From Hylemonella gracilis (lineage in GTDB: Bacteria > Pseudomonadota > Gammaproteobacteria > Burkholderiales > Burkholderiaceae_C): a DNA stretch of 64,000 nucleotides. Below are positions 9,309 through 19,199 of this stretch, piece after piece; the first letter of the stretch is position 1, and each line of letters begins with the position of its first letter. The position numbers and the translations under genes are program-made. The stretch lies in assembly GCF_004328645.1 (NCBI RefSeq), contig NZ_CP031395.1, positions 2,443,501 to 2,507,500 of the forward strand. The letters run 5' to 3'. The notes beneath the pieces were generated by a model, which saw nothing but the letters and a program-made list of their open reading frames with translations, made no database searches and had not been told where the DNA came from.

Positions 9309-9923
9309 ATGTCCGAAGAAACCCGAGCCGATACGCGCGTGCGCATCCTGGAAGCCGCGCTGGATACTTTCAGCGAAAAAGGCTACGCCGCCAGTGTCGA
9401 CGACATCGCGCGCCGGGCCGGTGTCGTCAAGCAGACCCTCTACCACCACTTTGGCAGCAAGGAAGAGCTGTTTCGTGAGGCGTTCACCGGAATGTGCACC
9501 TTGCTTGTCGTCGACGCGGCCAGCAGCTCAGGGTCCGTGCGCCTAGACGTTCAGCGTTTCGTCGACGCCTTCGAGAGCCGCGTTTTGAGCGAGGAAGGCC
9601 TGGCTTTTCACCGGGTGATGATGTCCGAGCTGCAGCGTTTTCCCGAATTGGCGCACACGATGCACGAGTCTTGGCAAGTGGCTCAGAACCGCTTGATCCG
9701 CCTGCTGCAGGCGGGCATGGAACGCGGGGAACTGCGGGCGGAACCCGCCGAGTTCGCGGCCGAGGTGTTGATCAGTCTCCTGACGGGCGTGCACCGCGGC
9801 CGTCTGATGGGCAAACCCCTGCACGAGTCGCAACTCTCTCCCTCGCAGATCGTTGACGTTTTCATGCGTGCCTTCGCCCCCGACGCGAAAGCCGCACTCC
9901 TTGATTCCCCCATTCATCCGTAA
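9309..9923 (+). CDS. TetR-family transcriptional regulator of the RND efflux operon
   Basis: A 204-residue one-domain-plus-ligand-domain regulator. The N-terminal helix-turn-helix is clear (DTFSEKGYAASVDDIARRAG then VKQTLYHHFGSKEELF), and the C-terminal region resembles the AefR-like/TetR_C domains that bind small ligands. The start is the ATG at 9309 (MSEETRADTRVRILEAAL). It precedes the efflux genes in the same direction by only 13 bases, so it is probably the first gene of that operon and its local repressor, acting at the palindromes just upstream. Confidence 0.88.
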   Translation: MSEETRADTRVRILEAALDTFSEKGYAASVDDIARRAGVVKQTLYHHFGSKEELFREAFTGMCTLLVVDAASSSGSVRLDVQRFVDAFESRVLSEEGLAFHRVMMSELQRFPELAHTMHESWQVAQNRLIRLLQAGMERGELRAEPAEFAAEVLISLLTGVHRGRLMGKPLHESQLSPSQIVDVFMRAFAPDAKAALLDSPIHP

Positions 9924-9936
9924 CGAAGGACTCTCC

Positions 9937-11142
9937 ATGAACGCCCCTGCCTTCCGTCTTTCCGCGCCTTCTTCGATGCCGCGCGCGCTGGCCCTGGTGC
10001 TGGCCATCTCCCTGCCCGTGTTCCTGGCCGCCTGCGGCAAATCCGAAGCCACCGCAGGTGCTGGCGCGGGTGGGCCGCCGGCCATGCCACCGATGGAAGT
10101 GTCCGTGGTGATCGCCAGTCCCGGCGAGGCCCTGTTGACCAAGGAGCTGCCTGGACGCCTGCAAGCCTGGCGTACGGCGGAGGTCCGTGCCCGCGTGGAA
10201 GGCATCGTCGAGGAGCGGCTGTTCAACGAAGGCTCCGAGGTCAAGGCCGGCATGCCCCTGTACCGCATTGACGCACGTACCTACAAGACTACCTTCGCCG
10301 CGGCCAAGGCGGATCTGATCGCGGCGCAGGCCGTGGTCAATCGCTATCGACCGCTGGTGGAGATCAAGGCCGTGAGCCAGCAGGAACTGGACAGCGCCGA
10401 AGCCCGTCTGCGCCAGGCCGAAGCCGCGCTGGCACGTGCGGAGATGGACCTGGAAAACACCACGGTGCCTGCCGCGATTTCGGGGCGCATCGGTCGTTCC
10501 CTGGTCACCGAAGGTGCACTGGTCGGGCGGGGCGAGGCCACACAACTGGCCACCATCGAGCAGATCGATCCGATCTATGTGAACTTCACCCAGAGCAGCG
10601 CCGAGTTGCTGGCCCTGCGTGAGGCTATCAACAGCGGACGCTGGAAAGAGGCGGAGACTCGCCGCATGGAGCTGGTGCTGGAGAACGGCAGTACCTATGC
10701 GCTGCCGGGCAAGCTGCTGTTCTCGGACCTGGCCGTCGACCCGAACACAGGCTCGGTGTCCATGCGCGCTGAGTTCCCCAATCCCAAGAAGGAACTGCTG
10801 CCTGGCATGTTCGTGCGCGTGCGCTATCCGCAGGCGCGATCTAACCAGCTCATCACCCTGCCGCAGCGCGCGGTGATGCTGACGCAAGGGGGCGCCATCG
10901 TCATGGTGGTGGGCGCAGATGGCAAGGTGGCACCGCGTCCCGTGCAGCTGGGTGGCATGAGTGGCAGCACATGGACGGTGACTGGTGGCCTCGCCGGTGG
11001 TGAGCAGGTCATGGTGGAAGGCCACATGAAGGCCCCGCCCGGCAGCACGGTCAAGCCGGTGATCTGGAATCCGGCCCCGGCCGCCGCCGCAACGGCGCAA
11101 GGGCCGAACGGGGCCGCGTCCGGCCAGGGTCAGAGCCGCTGA
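9937..11142 (+). CDS. RND efflux periplasmic adaptor (membrane fusion lipoprotein)
   Basis: Adaptor linking the inner-membrane RND pump to the outer-membrane channel. The 401-residue protein begins with a lipoprotein signal (LAISLPVFLAACGKSE, Cys acylation site about residue 29) and then has the HlyD/AcrA arrangement: beta-barrel, lipoyl half-motifs, a coiled-coil hairpin around residues 110-180, and a membrane-proximal domain. It resembles AcrA, MexA and BpeA-type adaptors. The low-complexity tail is rich in Ala, Gly and Gln. It sits between the TetR gene and the pump gene and should be co-transcribed with both. Confidence 0.92.
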   Translation: MNAPAFRLSAPSSMPRALALVLAISLPVFLAACGKSEATAGAGAGGPPAMPPMEVSVVIASPGEALLTKELPGRLQAWRTAEVRARVEGIVEERLFNEGSEVKAGMPLYRIDARTYKTTFAAAKADLIAAQAVVNRYRPLVEIKAVSQQELDSAEARLRQAEAALARAEMDLENTTVPAAISGRIGRSLVTEGALVGRGEATQLATIEQIDPIYVNFTQSSAELLALREAINSGRWKEAETRRMELVLENGSTYALPGKLLFSDLAVDPNTGSVSMRAEFPNPKKELLPGMFVRVRYPQARSNQLITLPQRAVMLTQGGAIVMVVGADGKVAPRPVQLGGMSGSTWTVTGGLAGGEQVMVEGHMKAPPGSTVKPVIWNPAPAAAATAQGPNGAASGQGQSR

Positions 11143-11194
11143 GCGCTCCTGAGCCCACGCACGCAAAAGCAGAGCACATAACAAGGAAACCGAC

Positions 11195-14100
11195 ATGGCC
11201 CGTTTTTTCGTCAATCGACCGGTCTTCGCCTGGGTGCTGGCGCTGGTGATCATCATGGCTGGCGCATTGGCGCTGCGCGAGCTGCCCGTATCCCAGTATC
11301 CCGAGGTCGCGCCGCCCGCGCTGGCCATCAGCGTGACCTATCCCGGTGCCTCGGCCCAGGTGGTCGAAAACACCGTGGTGTCCCTGATCGAGCAGGAGAT
11401 GAACGGCATCGAGGGCTTGCTCTACATGGATTCGTCCTCCGAGCAGAGCACCGGCACCATCAACCTGACTTTCCAGACCGGCACCGACATCGAAGTGGCC
11501 TCGGTCGAGGCCCAGAACCGCATCAAGCGGGTGGAGGCGCGACTGCCCGATGAGGTGAAACGCCTCGGGGTGAACGTCACCAAGACCCGGCGCAACTACC
11601 TGATGTTCATCATGCTGTACTCGCCCGATGGCAGTCGCAGCAGTGTGGACCTCGCCAGCTACGCGGCCAGCAATGTACTGGATGAAATCCGCCGCGTGCC
11701 GGGCGTGGGCGAAGCCCAGATGTTCGGTTCGGAATACTCCATACGCCTGTGGGTGGACCCGGACAAGCTGGCCTCCTACAAGCTCAGCCCGAGCGAGGTG
11801 ATTGCCGCCGTGCGCGCGCAGAACGTGCTGCTGGCCGTGGGCGAGGTGAACCAACCGCCGGCGCCCGCAGGGATGGAATACGCTGCATCGGTCATCACGC
11901 GTGGCCGCCTGAGCACGCCGAAGGAATTCGGCGACGTGGTGGTGCGTGCGCAGTCGGACGGTTCCCTGGTGCGCGTGCGTGACGTCGCGCGGGTGGAACT
12001 CGGCGCGCAGGACTATTCCGTCTTTGCGCGCATCGATGGCAAGTCGGCCGCAGGCGTGGGCATCAAGGTTGCGCCGGGCGCGAACGCCATGGCCACGGCC
12101 AAGGCTGTGCGCGCGCGCATGGAGGATCTCGGGCGCTTTCTGCCCCAGGGCATGACCTGGGAAGTGCCTTATGACACCACACCCTTCATCGATGTCTCAA
12201 TCCAGGAAGTGATCAAGACCCTGATCGAGGCCGTGGTGCTGGTGTTCATCGTGATGTACCTGTTCCTGGAGAACTGGCGCGCCACGCTGATCCCGACCAT
12301 CGTGGTGCCGATCTCGCTGGTCGGCGCGGCGCTGGGGCTCTATGTGCTGGGTTATTCCATCAACGTGCTCACGCTGTTCGCGATGGTGCTGGCCATCGGC
12401 ATCGTCGTCGACGATGCCATCGTGGTGGTGGAGAACGTCGAACGCATCATGGAAGAGGAGCATCTGCCGCCACGCGAGGCGACAGCCAAAGCCATGGACC
12501 AGATCGTCGGCGCCATCATCGGCATCACCGTGGTGCTGTCGGCAGTGTTCGTGCCCATGGCTTTCTTCTCGGGTTCGGTGGGCGCCATCTACCGCCAGTT
12601 CGCCGTGACCCTGGTGTTGACCATGCTGTTCTCGGCGCTGATGGCGCTGACGCTCACGCCGGCGTTGTGCGCCACCCTGCTCAAGCATGACCCGACCGGT
12701 CACGCCTTGCCCAGCACGGGCTTCTTCGGCTGGTTCAACCGTACCTTCCTCGCTGCCACACAGCGGTATGTTGGCGCGGTGCGCAAGCTGCTGGGCAAGC
12801 CCGGGCGCTGGCTGGTGGTCTACGGCGCCATCGTCGCCGCCGCCGTCTTGATGTTCGCCAAGCTGCCGGGCAGCTTCCTGCCCGAGGAAGACCAGGGCTA
12901 CTTCATCACCATGGTGCAGTTGCCGCCCGGCGCCACGCAGGAGCGCACGGTGGCCGTGATGGAAGAGGCGGAAAAGTTCTTCCTGAGCCAGCCCGAAGTG
13001 GAGCACGCGATCGGTATCGTGGGCTTCTCCTTCTTCGGGCGCGGCCAGAACGCAGGCCTGCTTTTCGTGCGGCTGAAGGACTGGGATCTGCGTCCGGACG
13101 AGAAAAATAGCGTCAAGGCCGTGGTGCAGCGCGCCAACGGGGCCCTGTTCATGCTCAAGCAGGCCTTCATCTTCAGCATCAATCCACCTCCGATTCCTGA
13201 ACTGGCGGCCGTGGGTGGTTTTGACTTCCGCCTGCAGGATCGCGGCGGGCTGGGCCGCGAAAAGCTCGCCCAGGCACAGGCCTTGGCCTTGCAGGCGGCC
13301 GCGCAGAACCCGGCGCTCGCCGGCGTGCGCATGGACGGCATGCCAGCCGGACCGCAATTGCTGCTGGAGATTGACCGCGAGAAGGCCCAAACCCTGGGCG
13401 TGGACATCGCAACGCTCAACGACACGCTGCAGACCTTGTTCGGCACGGCTTACATCAACGACTTCGAACGCAACGGCCGGGTTCTGCGCGTGCAGATGCA
13501 GGCCGATCCCTCCGTGCGTACCAGTCCCGAAGCCATGTTGCGCGTGCAGGTGCGCAACCGCACGGGCGGCATGGTCTCCCTGGCCGAGGTGGTCAAGCCG
13601 CTGTGGATGGTGGGCGCACCCAAGCTGGACCGCTACAACGGCGTGCCGGCGGTCAAGCTCACTGGCAATCCCGCACCGGGGCACAGCACGGGCCAGGCCA
13701 TGGCCGCGATGGGGGCGGTAGCCGCCCAATTGCCGGCTGGCGTCGGGTATTCCTGGTCGGGCACCTCGTTCGAGGAAAGCCTGTCGGGTGCGCAAGCGCC
13801 CATGCTGTTCGCCATCTCACTGATCGTGGTGTTCCTTTGCCTGGCGGCCTTGTACGAGAGCTGGTCCATTCCTTTCTCCGTGCTGCTGGTGGTGCCGTTG
13901 GGTGTGTTCGGTGCCTTGCTGGCGGTGCTGCTGCGCGGCCTGCCGAACGACGTCTACTTCAAGGTGGGCCTGGTCGCGACCATCGGTCTGTCGTCCAAGA
14001 ACGCCATCCTGATCATCGAGTTTGCGCGCAGCCTGCAAGACCAGGGCATGGCCTTGAAAGAGGCCATCATCGAAGCCTGTCGTCTGCGTCTGCGGCCCAT

Positions 14101-14350
14101 TCTGATGACCTCGATCGCCTTCATCGTGGGCGTGCTGCCCCTGGCCATCTCCACCGGTGCCGGCGCCCAGAGCCGCCATGCCATCGGCACCGGCGTCATG
14201 GGCGGGATGATCGCGGCCACCGTGCTGGCCATCTTCCTGGTGCCGGTGTTCTACCTGACGGTGAGCCGGCTGTTCCCCGCCCGCGGTCGGGACGGTGGCA
14301 AAGCCGCTGATGGCCTGCCGGCGTTGGAAGTGGAGGCACGTCATGACTAA
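11195..14350 (+). CDS. RND multidrug efflux transporter, HAE1 family
   Basis: Inner-membrane proton-driven drug pump of 1051 residues, similar in length and sequence type to AcrB, MexB and BpeB. The N-terminus MARFFVNRPVFAWVLALVII is the standard first helix; FxGxFLPEEDQGYF-type periplasmic sequences and the TM4 motif GIVVDDAIVVVEN with its paired aspartates are present. Twelve transmembrane helices and two large periplasmic loops are expected. The start ATG follows AACAAGGAAACCGAC. Its stop overlaps the start of the outer-membrane factor gene by eight bases. Confidence 0.96.
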   Translation: MARFFVNRPVFAWVLALVIIMAGALALRELPVSQYPEVAPPALAISVTYPGASAQVVENTVVSLIEQEMNGIEGLLYMDSSSEQSTGTINLTFQTGTDIEVASVEAQNRIKRVEARLPDEVKRLGVNVTKTRRNYLMFIMLYSPDGSRSSVDLASYAASNVLDEIRRVPGVGEAQMFGSEYSIRLWVDPDKLASYKLSPSEVIAAVRAQNVLLAVGEVNQPPAPAGMEYAASVITRGRLSTPKEFGDVVVRAQSDGSLVRVRDVARVELGAQDYSVFARIDGKSAAGVGIKVAPGANAMATAKAVRARMEDLGRFLPQGMTWEVPYDTTPFIDVSIQEVIKTLIEAVVLVFIVMYLFLENWRATLIPTIVVPISLVGAALGLYVLGYSINVLTLFAMVLAIGIVVDDAIVVVENVERIMEEEHLPPREATAKAMDQIVGAIIGITVVLSAVFVPMAFFSGSVGAIYRQFAVTLVLTMLFSALMALTLTPALCATLLKHDPTGHALPSTGFFGWFNRTFLAATQRYVGAVRKLLGKPGRWLVVYGAIVAAAVLMFAKLPGSFLPEEDQGYFITMVQLPPGATQERTVAVMEEAEKFFLSQPEVEHAIGIVGFSFFGRGQNAGLLFVRLKDWDLRPDEKNSVKAVVQRANGALFMLKQAFIFSINPPPIPELAAVGGFDFRLQDRGGLGREKLAQAQALALQAAAQNPALAGVRMDGMPAGPQLLLEIDREKAQTLGVDIATLNDTLQTLFGTAYINDFERNGRVLRVQMQADPSVRTSPEAMLRVQVRNRTGGMVSLAEVVKPLWMVGAPKLDRYNGVPAVKLTGNPAPGHSTGQAMAAMGAVAAQLPAGVGYSWSGTSFEESLSGAQAPMLFAISLIVVFLCLAALYESWSIPFSVLLVVPLGVFGALLAVLLRGLPNDVYFKVGLVATIGLSSKNAILIIEFARSLQDQGMALKEAIIEACRLRLRPILMTSIAFIVGVLPLAISTGAGAQSRHAIGTGVMGGMIAATVLAIFLVPVFYLTVSRLFPARGRDGGKAADGLPALEVEARHD

Positions 14351-15836
14351 GTTGCCACAAGGCGCGTGCGGTGTGCAGCCGTCTGCCTCCTCGAATCCAC
14401 CTTCTCAGAACATGCCCTTCATGCTGCGTTCCCTGTCCCTGGTCGCCGTGGCCGCCTTGCTCTCCGCTTGCTCGGTCATGGCGCCGCGTTACGAGCGTCC
14501 GGCGCTCTCCGTGCCTGAAGTCTGGCCCGCCGAAATCCAGGTGGATGCCCGCACCGTGGCTGCCAAGCCCGTGGCCTGGCAGAGCTTCTTTCCCGATGAG
14601 CGCCTGCGCGCTTTGATACAGCTGGCGCAGGTGAACAACCGCGACATGCGCATCGCCACCGCCCGGGTGCTCGAGGCACAGGCGCTCTATGGCATCCAGC
14701 GCGCCGACCGCTTGCCCAGCCTCAACGCGGGTGGCAGCGTGGCGCGCAGCCGCACGCCGGGGGACCTGTCCGCCACGGGCAGTTCGGTCATCGGGCAGCG
14801 TGCCGATGTCAACGTTGCCATTCCCTCATTTGAGCTGGACTTCTGGGGCCGGGTGGCCAGTCTCAGCGATGCGGCCAAGGCCAGCTACCTGGCGACCGAG
14901 GAGGCAGAGCGCAGCTTCCGTCTGTCCCTGATCGCGAACGTGGCAGATGCCTACCTGGCGCTGGCCGAGGCCAGCGAGCGACTGCAACTGGCCCAGGCCA
15001 CGCTCAAGACCCGCGCGCAGACCCGCGAGCTGGTCGACCAGCGTCGCAAGGGCGGTCTGGCCGGTGATCTGGATTACCTGCAGGCCGATGCAGCCTACGA
15101 AGGCGCGCGCGCCGAAGTGGCCTCGCTCACGCGGCAGCAGTCCGCCGCGCGCAACTACCTGTCGACCTTGGTCGGCGCTGCGCAGGACAATCTGCCGCCG
15201 GGGCGTTCCCTGGCCGGACAGGGCATCGACTTGAACCAGCAGGCCGAGCTGCCCTCGCAAGTGCTGCTGCGCCGTCCCGACGTGCGCGCGGCCGAGCAGC
15301 GCCTGCTGGCGGCCAACGCCAACATTGGCGCGGCGCGTGCCGCCTTCTTCCCACGCATCGGATTCACCGGTTCCACCGGTTTTGCCAGCCGCGAGATCGA
15401 CGGCCTGTTCAAGAGCGGTTCGGAGGCCTGGAGCTTCACGCCCACGATCAGCCTGCCGATCTTCCAGGGCGGGCGCAACAAGGCCAATCTGGACCTGGCC
15501 ACGGTGCGCAAGGACATCGCCATTGCCGAGTACGAAAAGACCCTCCAGCAGGCCTTCCGTGAAGTGGCGGACCAGCTTGTGGCGCGCGATCAGCTGGCCG
15601 CGCAACTGCAGGCGGTGGAAGCCCAGGAGCGTTCCCAGCAGCGCGCCACGGTCATCGCCGAGGCCCGCTACGCCCAGGGCGTGGGCAGCTTCCTCGAAGT
15701 GCTGGACGCGCAACGTCAGCTCTTCGCCGTGCAGCAAAACCTGATCCAGGTGCGCCGCAGCATGTGGTCGGCGGCCGCGCAGCTGTACAAGGCGCTGGGC
15801 GGCGGGGACGAGGCGGAGATCGGCAAGAAAGGGTAA
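14343..15836 (+). CDS. RND efflux outer-membrane factor (NodT/OprM-type lipoprotein)
   Basis: Outer-membrane channel subunit of the tripartite pump. The ATG at 14343 has a GGAGG six bases upstream and overlaps the pump gene, which argues for translation starting here. A lipoprotein signal (MLRSLSLVAVAALLSAC) begins about 26 residues in, so the n-region would be unusually long; ATG 14412 or 14421 would give a conventional signal but lacks a ribosome site. The mature part has two OEP (TolC-like) repeats rich in coiled coil and ends in AAQLYKALGGG. The protein resembles OprM, CusC and NodT. Confidence 0.92.
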   Translation: MTKLPQGACGVQPSASSNPPSQNMPFMLRSLSLVAVAALLSACSVMAPRYERPALSVPEVWPAEIQVDARTVAAKPVAWQSFFPDERLRALIQLAQVNNRDMRIATARVLEAQALYGIQRADRLPSLNAGGSVARSRTPGDLSATGSSVIGQRADVNVAIPSFELDFWGRVASLSDAAKASYLATEEAERSFRLSLIANVADAYLALAEASERLQLAQATLKTRAQTRELVDQRRKGGLAGDLDYLQADAAYEGARAEVASLTRQQSAARNYLSTLVGAAQDNLPPGRSLAGQGIDLNQQAELPSQVLLRRPDVRAAEQRLLAANANIGAARAAFFPRIGFTGSTGFASREIDGLFKSGSEAWSFTPTISLPIFQGGRNKANLDLATVRKDIAIAEYEKTLQQAFREVADQLVARDQLAAQLQAVEAQERSQQRATVIAEARYAQGVGSFLEVLDAQRQLFAVQQNLIQVRRSMWSAAAQLYKALGGGDEAEIGKKG

Positions 15837-15890
15837 GTCCCGCTTCGGTGGACATACGGTTTGCTCACCCGTCTGCACTATGCTCGGCGC

Positions 15891-17024
15891 ATGGATCAGA
15901 CCACAGAACAAGTTGATGTTGTCGTCGCCGGTGCGGGCGTGGTCGGCTTGGCCGTCGCCCGTGCCCTGGCGCTGAGCGGGCGTGAGGTGCTGGTGCTGGA
16001 GGCTGCGTCGGCCATCGGCACGGGCACCAGCTCCCGCAACAGCGAAGTCATCCACGCCGGCCTCTATTACCCGACGGGCACGCTCAAGGCGCGCCTTTGC
16101 GTGCAGGGGCGCGACATGCTCTACGCCTACTGCGCCGAGCGCGGTGTGAGCCACCGCCGCTGCGGCAAGTTGCTGGTGGCCACCCACGAGGCGCAAATGC
16201 CCAAGCTACAGGCCATCGCGGCCCAGGCGGCGGCCAATGGGGTCCATGATTTGCAATGGTTGAGCCGCGACGAGGCCCAGGCCCTGGAGCCCGCGCTGCA
16301 ATGCGTCGCTGCCTTGCACTCACCCAGCACCGGCATCATCGACAGCCACGGCCTCATGCTGGCCTTGCAGGGTGATCTGGAGAACGTGGGCGGGCAGGTG
16401 GTGTTCAACACGCCGGTGACGCGCGCCACCGTGATGCCAGAGGGCATCGAGATCGAAGCGGTGGACGGCGCATCGGGCAGCAGCACCCGGCTGCTGGCCC
16501 GAACCTTCGTCAACGCAGCCGGCTTGAGCGCGCCTGCGCTGGTCCGCCAGATCCAAGGGCTGAACCCGCGGCATGTGCCCACGGCCCATTACGCCAAGGG
16601 CAGCTACTTCTCTCTTGCCGGGCGCGCGCCGTTCTCCCGCCTCATCTACCCCATGCCCGAAGGTGGCGGCCTGGGCGTGCACCTCACGCTGGACCTGGGG
16701 GGGCAGGCGCGCTTCGGGCCGGATGCCGAGTGGCTGTCCGTCGTCTCCGCAGACCAGATCGACTACACCGTCGACCCCGCGCGTGGTGAGTCCTTCTACG
16801 CCGAAGTCCGTCGCTACTGGCCCGGCTTGCGGGACGGCGCCCTGCAGCCGGCCTATTCAGGCGTGCGCCCCAAGATCAGCGGGCCCGACGAAGCCGCCGC
16901 CGACTTTGTGATTCAGGGACCAGCCGACCATGGCGTGCCCGGACTGGTTAACCTCTTCGGCATTGAATCGCCGGGTTTGACGAGTTGTTTGGCGATTGGG
17001 GAGTACGTACGTCACGCGCTTTAG
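15891..17024 (+). CDS. FAD-dependent oxidoreductase, L-2-hydroxyglutarate oxidase (LhgO-like) family
   Basis: A 377-residue DAO-superfamily flavoprotein. The N-terminal dinucleotide-binding motif is [19 protein letters not shown], followed by the [15 protein letters not shown] segment characteristic of L2HGDH/LhgO proteins. The C-terminus closes with a second FAD contact ([20 protein letters not shown]). Family members oxidise L-2-hydroxyglutarate or related 2-hydroxyacids. The start at 15891 is the first ATG of the homologous part; an upstream TTG is possible. It has no functional link to the efflux operon before it, and a riboswitch follows downstream. Confidence 0.85.
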   Translation: MDQTTEQVDVVVAGAGVVGLAVARALALSGREVLVLEAASAIGTGTSSRNSEVIHAGLYYPTGTLKARLCVQGRDMLYAYCAERGVSHRRCGKLLVATHEAQMPKLQAIAAQAAANGVHDLQWLSRDEAQALEPALQCVAALHSPSTGIIDSHGLMLALQGDLENVGGQVVFNTPVTRATVMPEGIEIEAVDGASGSSTRLLARTFVNAAGLSAPALVRQIQGLNPRHVPTAHYAKGSYFSLAGRAPFSRLIYPMPEGGGLGVHLTLDLGGQARFGPDAEWLSVVSADQIDYTVDPARGESFYAEVRRYWPGLRDGALQPAYSGVRPKISGPDEAAADFVIQGPADHGVPGLVNLFGIESPGLTSCLAIGEYVRHAL

Positions 17025-17080
17025 GCCTTGGAATGGCCCCGAGGCTGGCTGCGGTGCGTTTCATTTGCGCTAAAGTAAGT

Positions 17081-17194
17081 AACGAGGCACGCCTGTCCGA
17101 AAGGCAGGGGCGCAAAGCCACCGGTCTCAGTCAGCCGCGTAGTTGCACCAGCCCGCGTCTGAGCGTGTTGGATAAGCAGCGGGGCTGCCGGACA
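17081..17194 (+). promoter_or_regulatory. Cyclic di-GMP-I (GEMM-I) riboswitch aptamer 1, before tpsB
   Basis: The segment carries the GEMM-I hallmarks: GGC-AC-GCCTGTC-CGAAA-GGCAGG and then CGCAAAGCCACCGGTCT at 17111-17127, followed by the second-helix core GCAG-CGGGG-CTGC at 17176-17188. The first hairpin (CCTGTC/GGCAGG capped by a GAAA-type tetraloop) and the GCAG/CTGC helix both form. The order matches the Vibrio Vc2 aptamer, where the corresponding core is GTAG-CGGGG-TTAC. Such RNAs bind c-di-GMP and switch expression of motility, biofilm or adhesin genes. Confidence 0.93.
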
Positions 17195-17307
17195 TCGTTC
17201 TCCAGCCATTTGGCGCGTGATGTCCGTCACGGGCGACGGCTACCGCGTGCGGCGCCCCTTCCTTCTGACACGGTTCTCGTGTTTGAAGAATACAAAGGGA
17301 GGAACGC
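17190..17307 (+). promoter_or_regulatory. Expression platform of riboswitch 1 with Shine-Dalgarno-pairing segment
   Basis: After the aptamer, GGACATC (17190-17196) can pair with GATGTCC (17219-17225). Further on, CCTTCCTT (17257-17264) can pair over eight positions, including one G-U, with AAGGGAGG (17295-17302), the ribosome site of tpsB. Between these two arms an ACACG/CGTGT hairpin shortens the loop. This suggests control of translation initiation. Whether c-di-GMP turns the gene on or off cannot be read from the sequence. Confidence 0.6.
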
Positions 17308-19068
17308 ATGTTCACGCGCAAGCGAGTGTCCAGTTTTGGATGCAGGATCGTCTGTGCCCTGGTGGTGGGACTCGGGGTGTTTTCGGCGCGCGCGCAGACC
17401 CCCGCTGAAGCGGATCTGGAGCAACAACGCCGCGCAGCCGAGCGCGAACGCGACCAGCGCGAAACCTTGCAGCGTGGTGCGGACGTCTTCGGTCCTGCGC
17501 CTGAGACGGAAAACCGTGCCACACCCAGCTGGCCCGAGAACGAATCCCCTTGTTTCCTGATCGAGCGTGTCGTCCTGGAAGGCGATGAAGATGGCGAGTT
17601 TGCTTGGGTCTTGGCTCCTCTGCAGAATGACGGGCCATCTCATCTGAAAGGGCGTTGCCTCGGCATCCAGGGCGTGTCGCATGCGGCGCAATTGGCCCAG
17701 CAGCGCTTGATCGAGCGGGGCTACGTGACCTCGCGTATTTTCCTTCCGCCTCAGGATCTGTCGCGTGGCGTGTTGACCCTGGCATTGCTGCCCGGGCGCA
17801 TCAGCGCCGTGACCTATGCCGAACCGCGCAGCGGGCGAGAGCCGCCGGTTAGTACCACCCTTCCTGCGCAGCAAGGTGAGGTCCTGAACCTGCGGCATAT
17901 CGAGCAGGCATTGGAGAACATGCGTCGCGTTCCGACCGCGCAGGCGGATATCCAGATCATTCCCGGCGCGCAACCGGGCGAAAGCGATCTGCAAATCCGC
18001 TGGCAGCAGAGTTTTCCTTTTCGCCTGAATCTGTCGGTTGATGATGGCGGCTCCAAATCCACCGGCCGTTACCAGGCCAATGTCACTCTCAGTTACGACC
18101 ATTGGTGGACCCTGAACGACCTGTTTTACATCACGGCTGGGCGCAATTTGGGCGGTGAACTGGGTGACCAAGAACAGGGTGACCGTGGGGCCCGCAACAC
18201 GGCGGCACATTACTCAGTGCCTTTCGGCTACTGGGCGGTGGCATTCAACACCAGTCGCTACGACTACCACCAGACCGTGGCGGGTGTGAATCAGGACTAT
18301 GTGTATAGCGGGCGTGGTGCGCAGCAGGACGCCACGCTCACCCGTCTGGTGCACCGCAACGCCACTAGCAAGACCACGGTGGGTCTGCAAGGGTTTGCGC
18401 GGCAGTCCAACAACTACATCGACGACACTGAAATCGAGGTGCAGCGTCGGCGCACGGGCGGTTGGGCCTTGGATCTGGAGTACCGGACCCAGGTTGGCAG
18501 TGGACAGTTCGACTCACAACTGACGTATAAGCGGGGCACGGGCGCGTTTGGTGCCTTGGCCGCTCCAGAGGAAGAGTTGGATGAAGGTCGTTCGCACTTC
18601 GCGCTTTTCAGCGTGCAAGGTGGCTGGGCTCAGCCCTTCGAGCTTGTGGGTAAGGCGTTCCAATGGAGTAGCCGTTGGCGCGGTCAGCGCGAACGGACGC
18701 CGCTGACCCCGCAGGATCGTTTTTCCATCGGCGGGCGCTACAGCGTGCGTGGTTTTGACGGCGAATCCAGCCTTGCGGGCGAACGTGGCTGGTGGTGGCG
18801 CAATGAGATAAGTACGTCGCTGGGTAATCTTTGGGGCGGCAGCCAGCAAATTTATCTGGGCATCGACCATGGGCAGGTCGGCGGCCCCAGTGCCGAGAAT
18901 CTGGTTGGCAAGGACTTGACGGGTGCAGTGCTCGGCTTGCGCGGTCAAATGGGGCAGGGCCAGGGTGCCTTGTCCTTTGATCTGTTCTTGGCGGCGCCGC
19001 TGGCCAAGCCCGACAGTTTCCAAACCTCCGAAACAACCACGGGTTTCCAGCTCTCAATGGCGCTCTGA
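17308..19068 (+). CDS. Two-partner secretion outer-membrane transporter TpsB (ShlB/FhaC/CdiB family)
   Basis: Outer-membrane Omp85-superfamily barrel that exports the adjacent TpsA protein. The 586-residue product has an N-terminal signal peptide (cleavage near residue 30, VFSARAQ), a plug-helix-like acidic/basic region, POTRA domains around residues 80-230 (CFLIERVVLEG...), and a 16-strand-type barrel to the C-terminus. The barrel motif VRGF that anchors loop L6 is at about residue 480 (YSVRGFDGESSLAGERG). The ribosome site GGGAGG is strong but can be sequestered by upstream RNA. Its partner tpsA is 343 bases downstream, with its own riboswitch in the gap. Confidence 0.93.
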   Translation: MFTRKRVSSFGCRIVCALVVGLGVFSARAQTPAEADLEQQRRAAERERDQRETLQRGADVFGPAPETENRATPSWPENESPCFLIERVVLEGDEDGEFAWVLAPLQNDGPSHLKGRCLGIQGVSHAAQLAQQRLIERGYVTSRIFLPPQDLSRGVLTLALLPGRISAVTYAEPRSGREPPVSTTLPAQQGEVLNLRHIEQALENMRRVPTAQADIQIIPGAQPGESDLQIRWQQSFPFRLNLSVDDGGSKSTGRYQANVTLSYDHWWTLNDLFYITAGRNLGGELGDQEQGDRGARNTAAHYSVPFGYWAVAFNTSRYDYHQTVAGVNQDYVYSGRGAQQDATLTRLVHRNATSKTTVGLQGFARQSNNYIDDTEIEVQRRRTGGWALDLEYRTQVGSGQFDSQLTYKRGTGAFGALAAPEEELDEGRSHFALFSVQGGWAQPFELVGKAFQWSSRWRGQRERTPLTPQDRFSIGGRYSVRGFDGESSLAGERGWWWRNEISTSLGNLWGGSQQIYLGIDHGQVGGPSAENLVGKDLTGAVLGLRGQMGQGQGALSFDLFLAAPLAKPDSFQTSETTTGFQLSMAL

Positions 19069-19199
19069 CATGCGCTCGAACGCCTTGGTTCCATCAATAT
19101 CGGTGCACCGCAATCGGAATTCATTGCTGAACGTTTCAGCTGTTACATTTTTGTATCTCGCCAGTGCATAGCTGATATGGCGCACTGCCTATACTTTGT

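Noticed and set aside
12197-13795. Reverse-strand frame opposite the RND pump gene
   Set aside because: His/Gln-rich shadow of a strong forward gene with no ribosome site.
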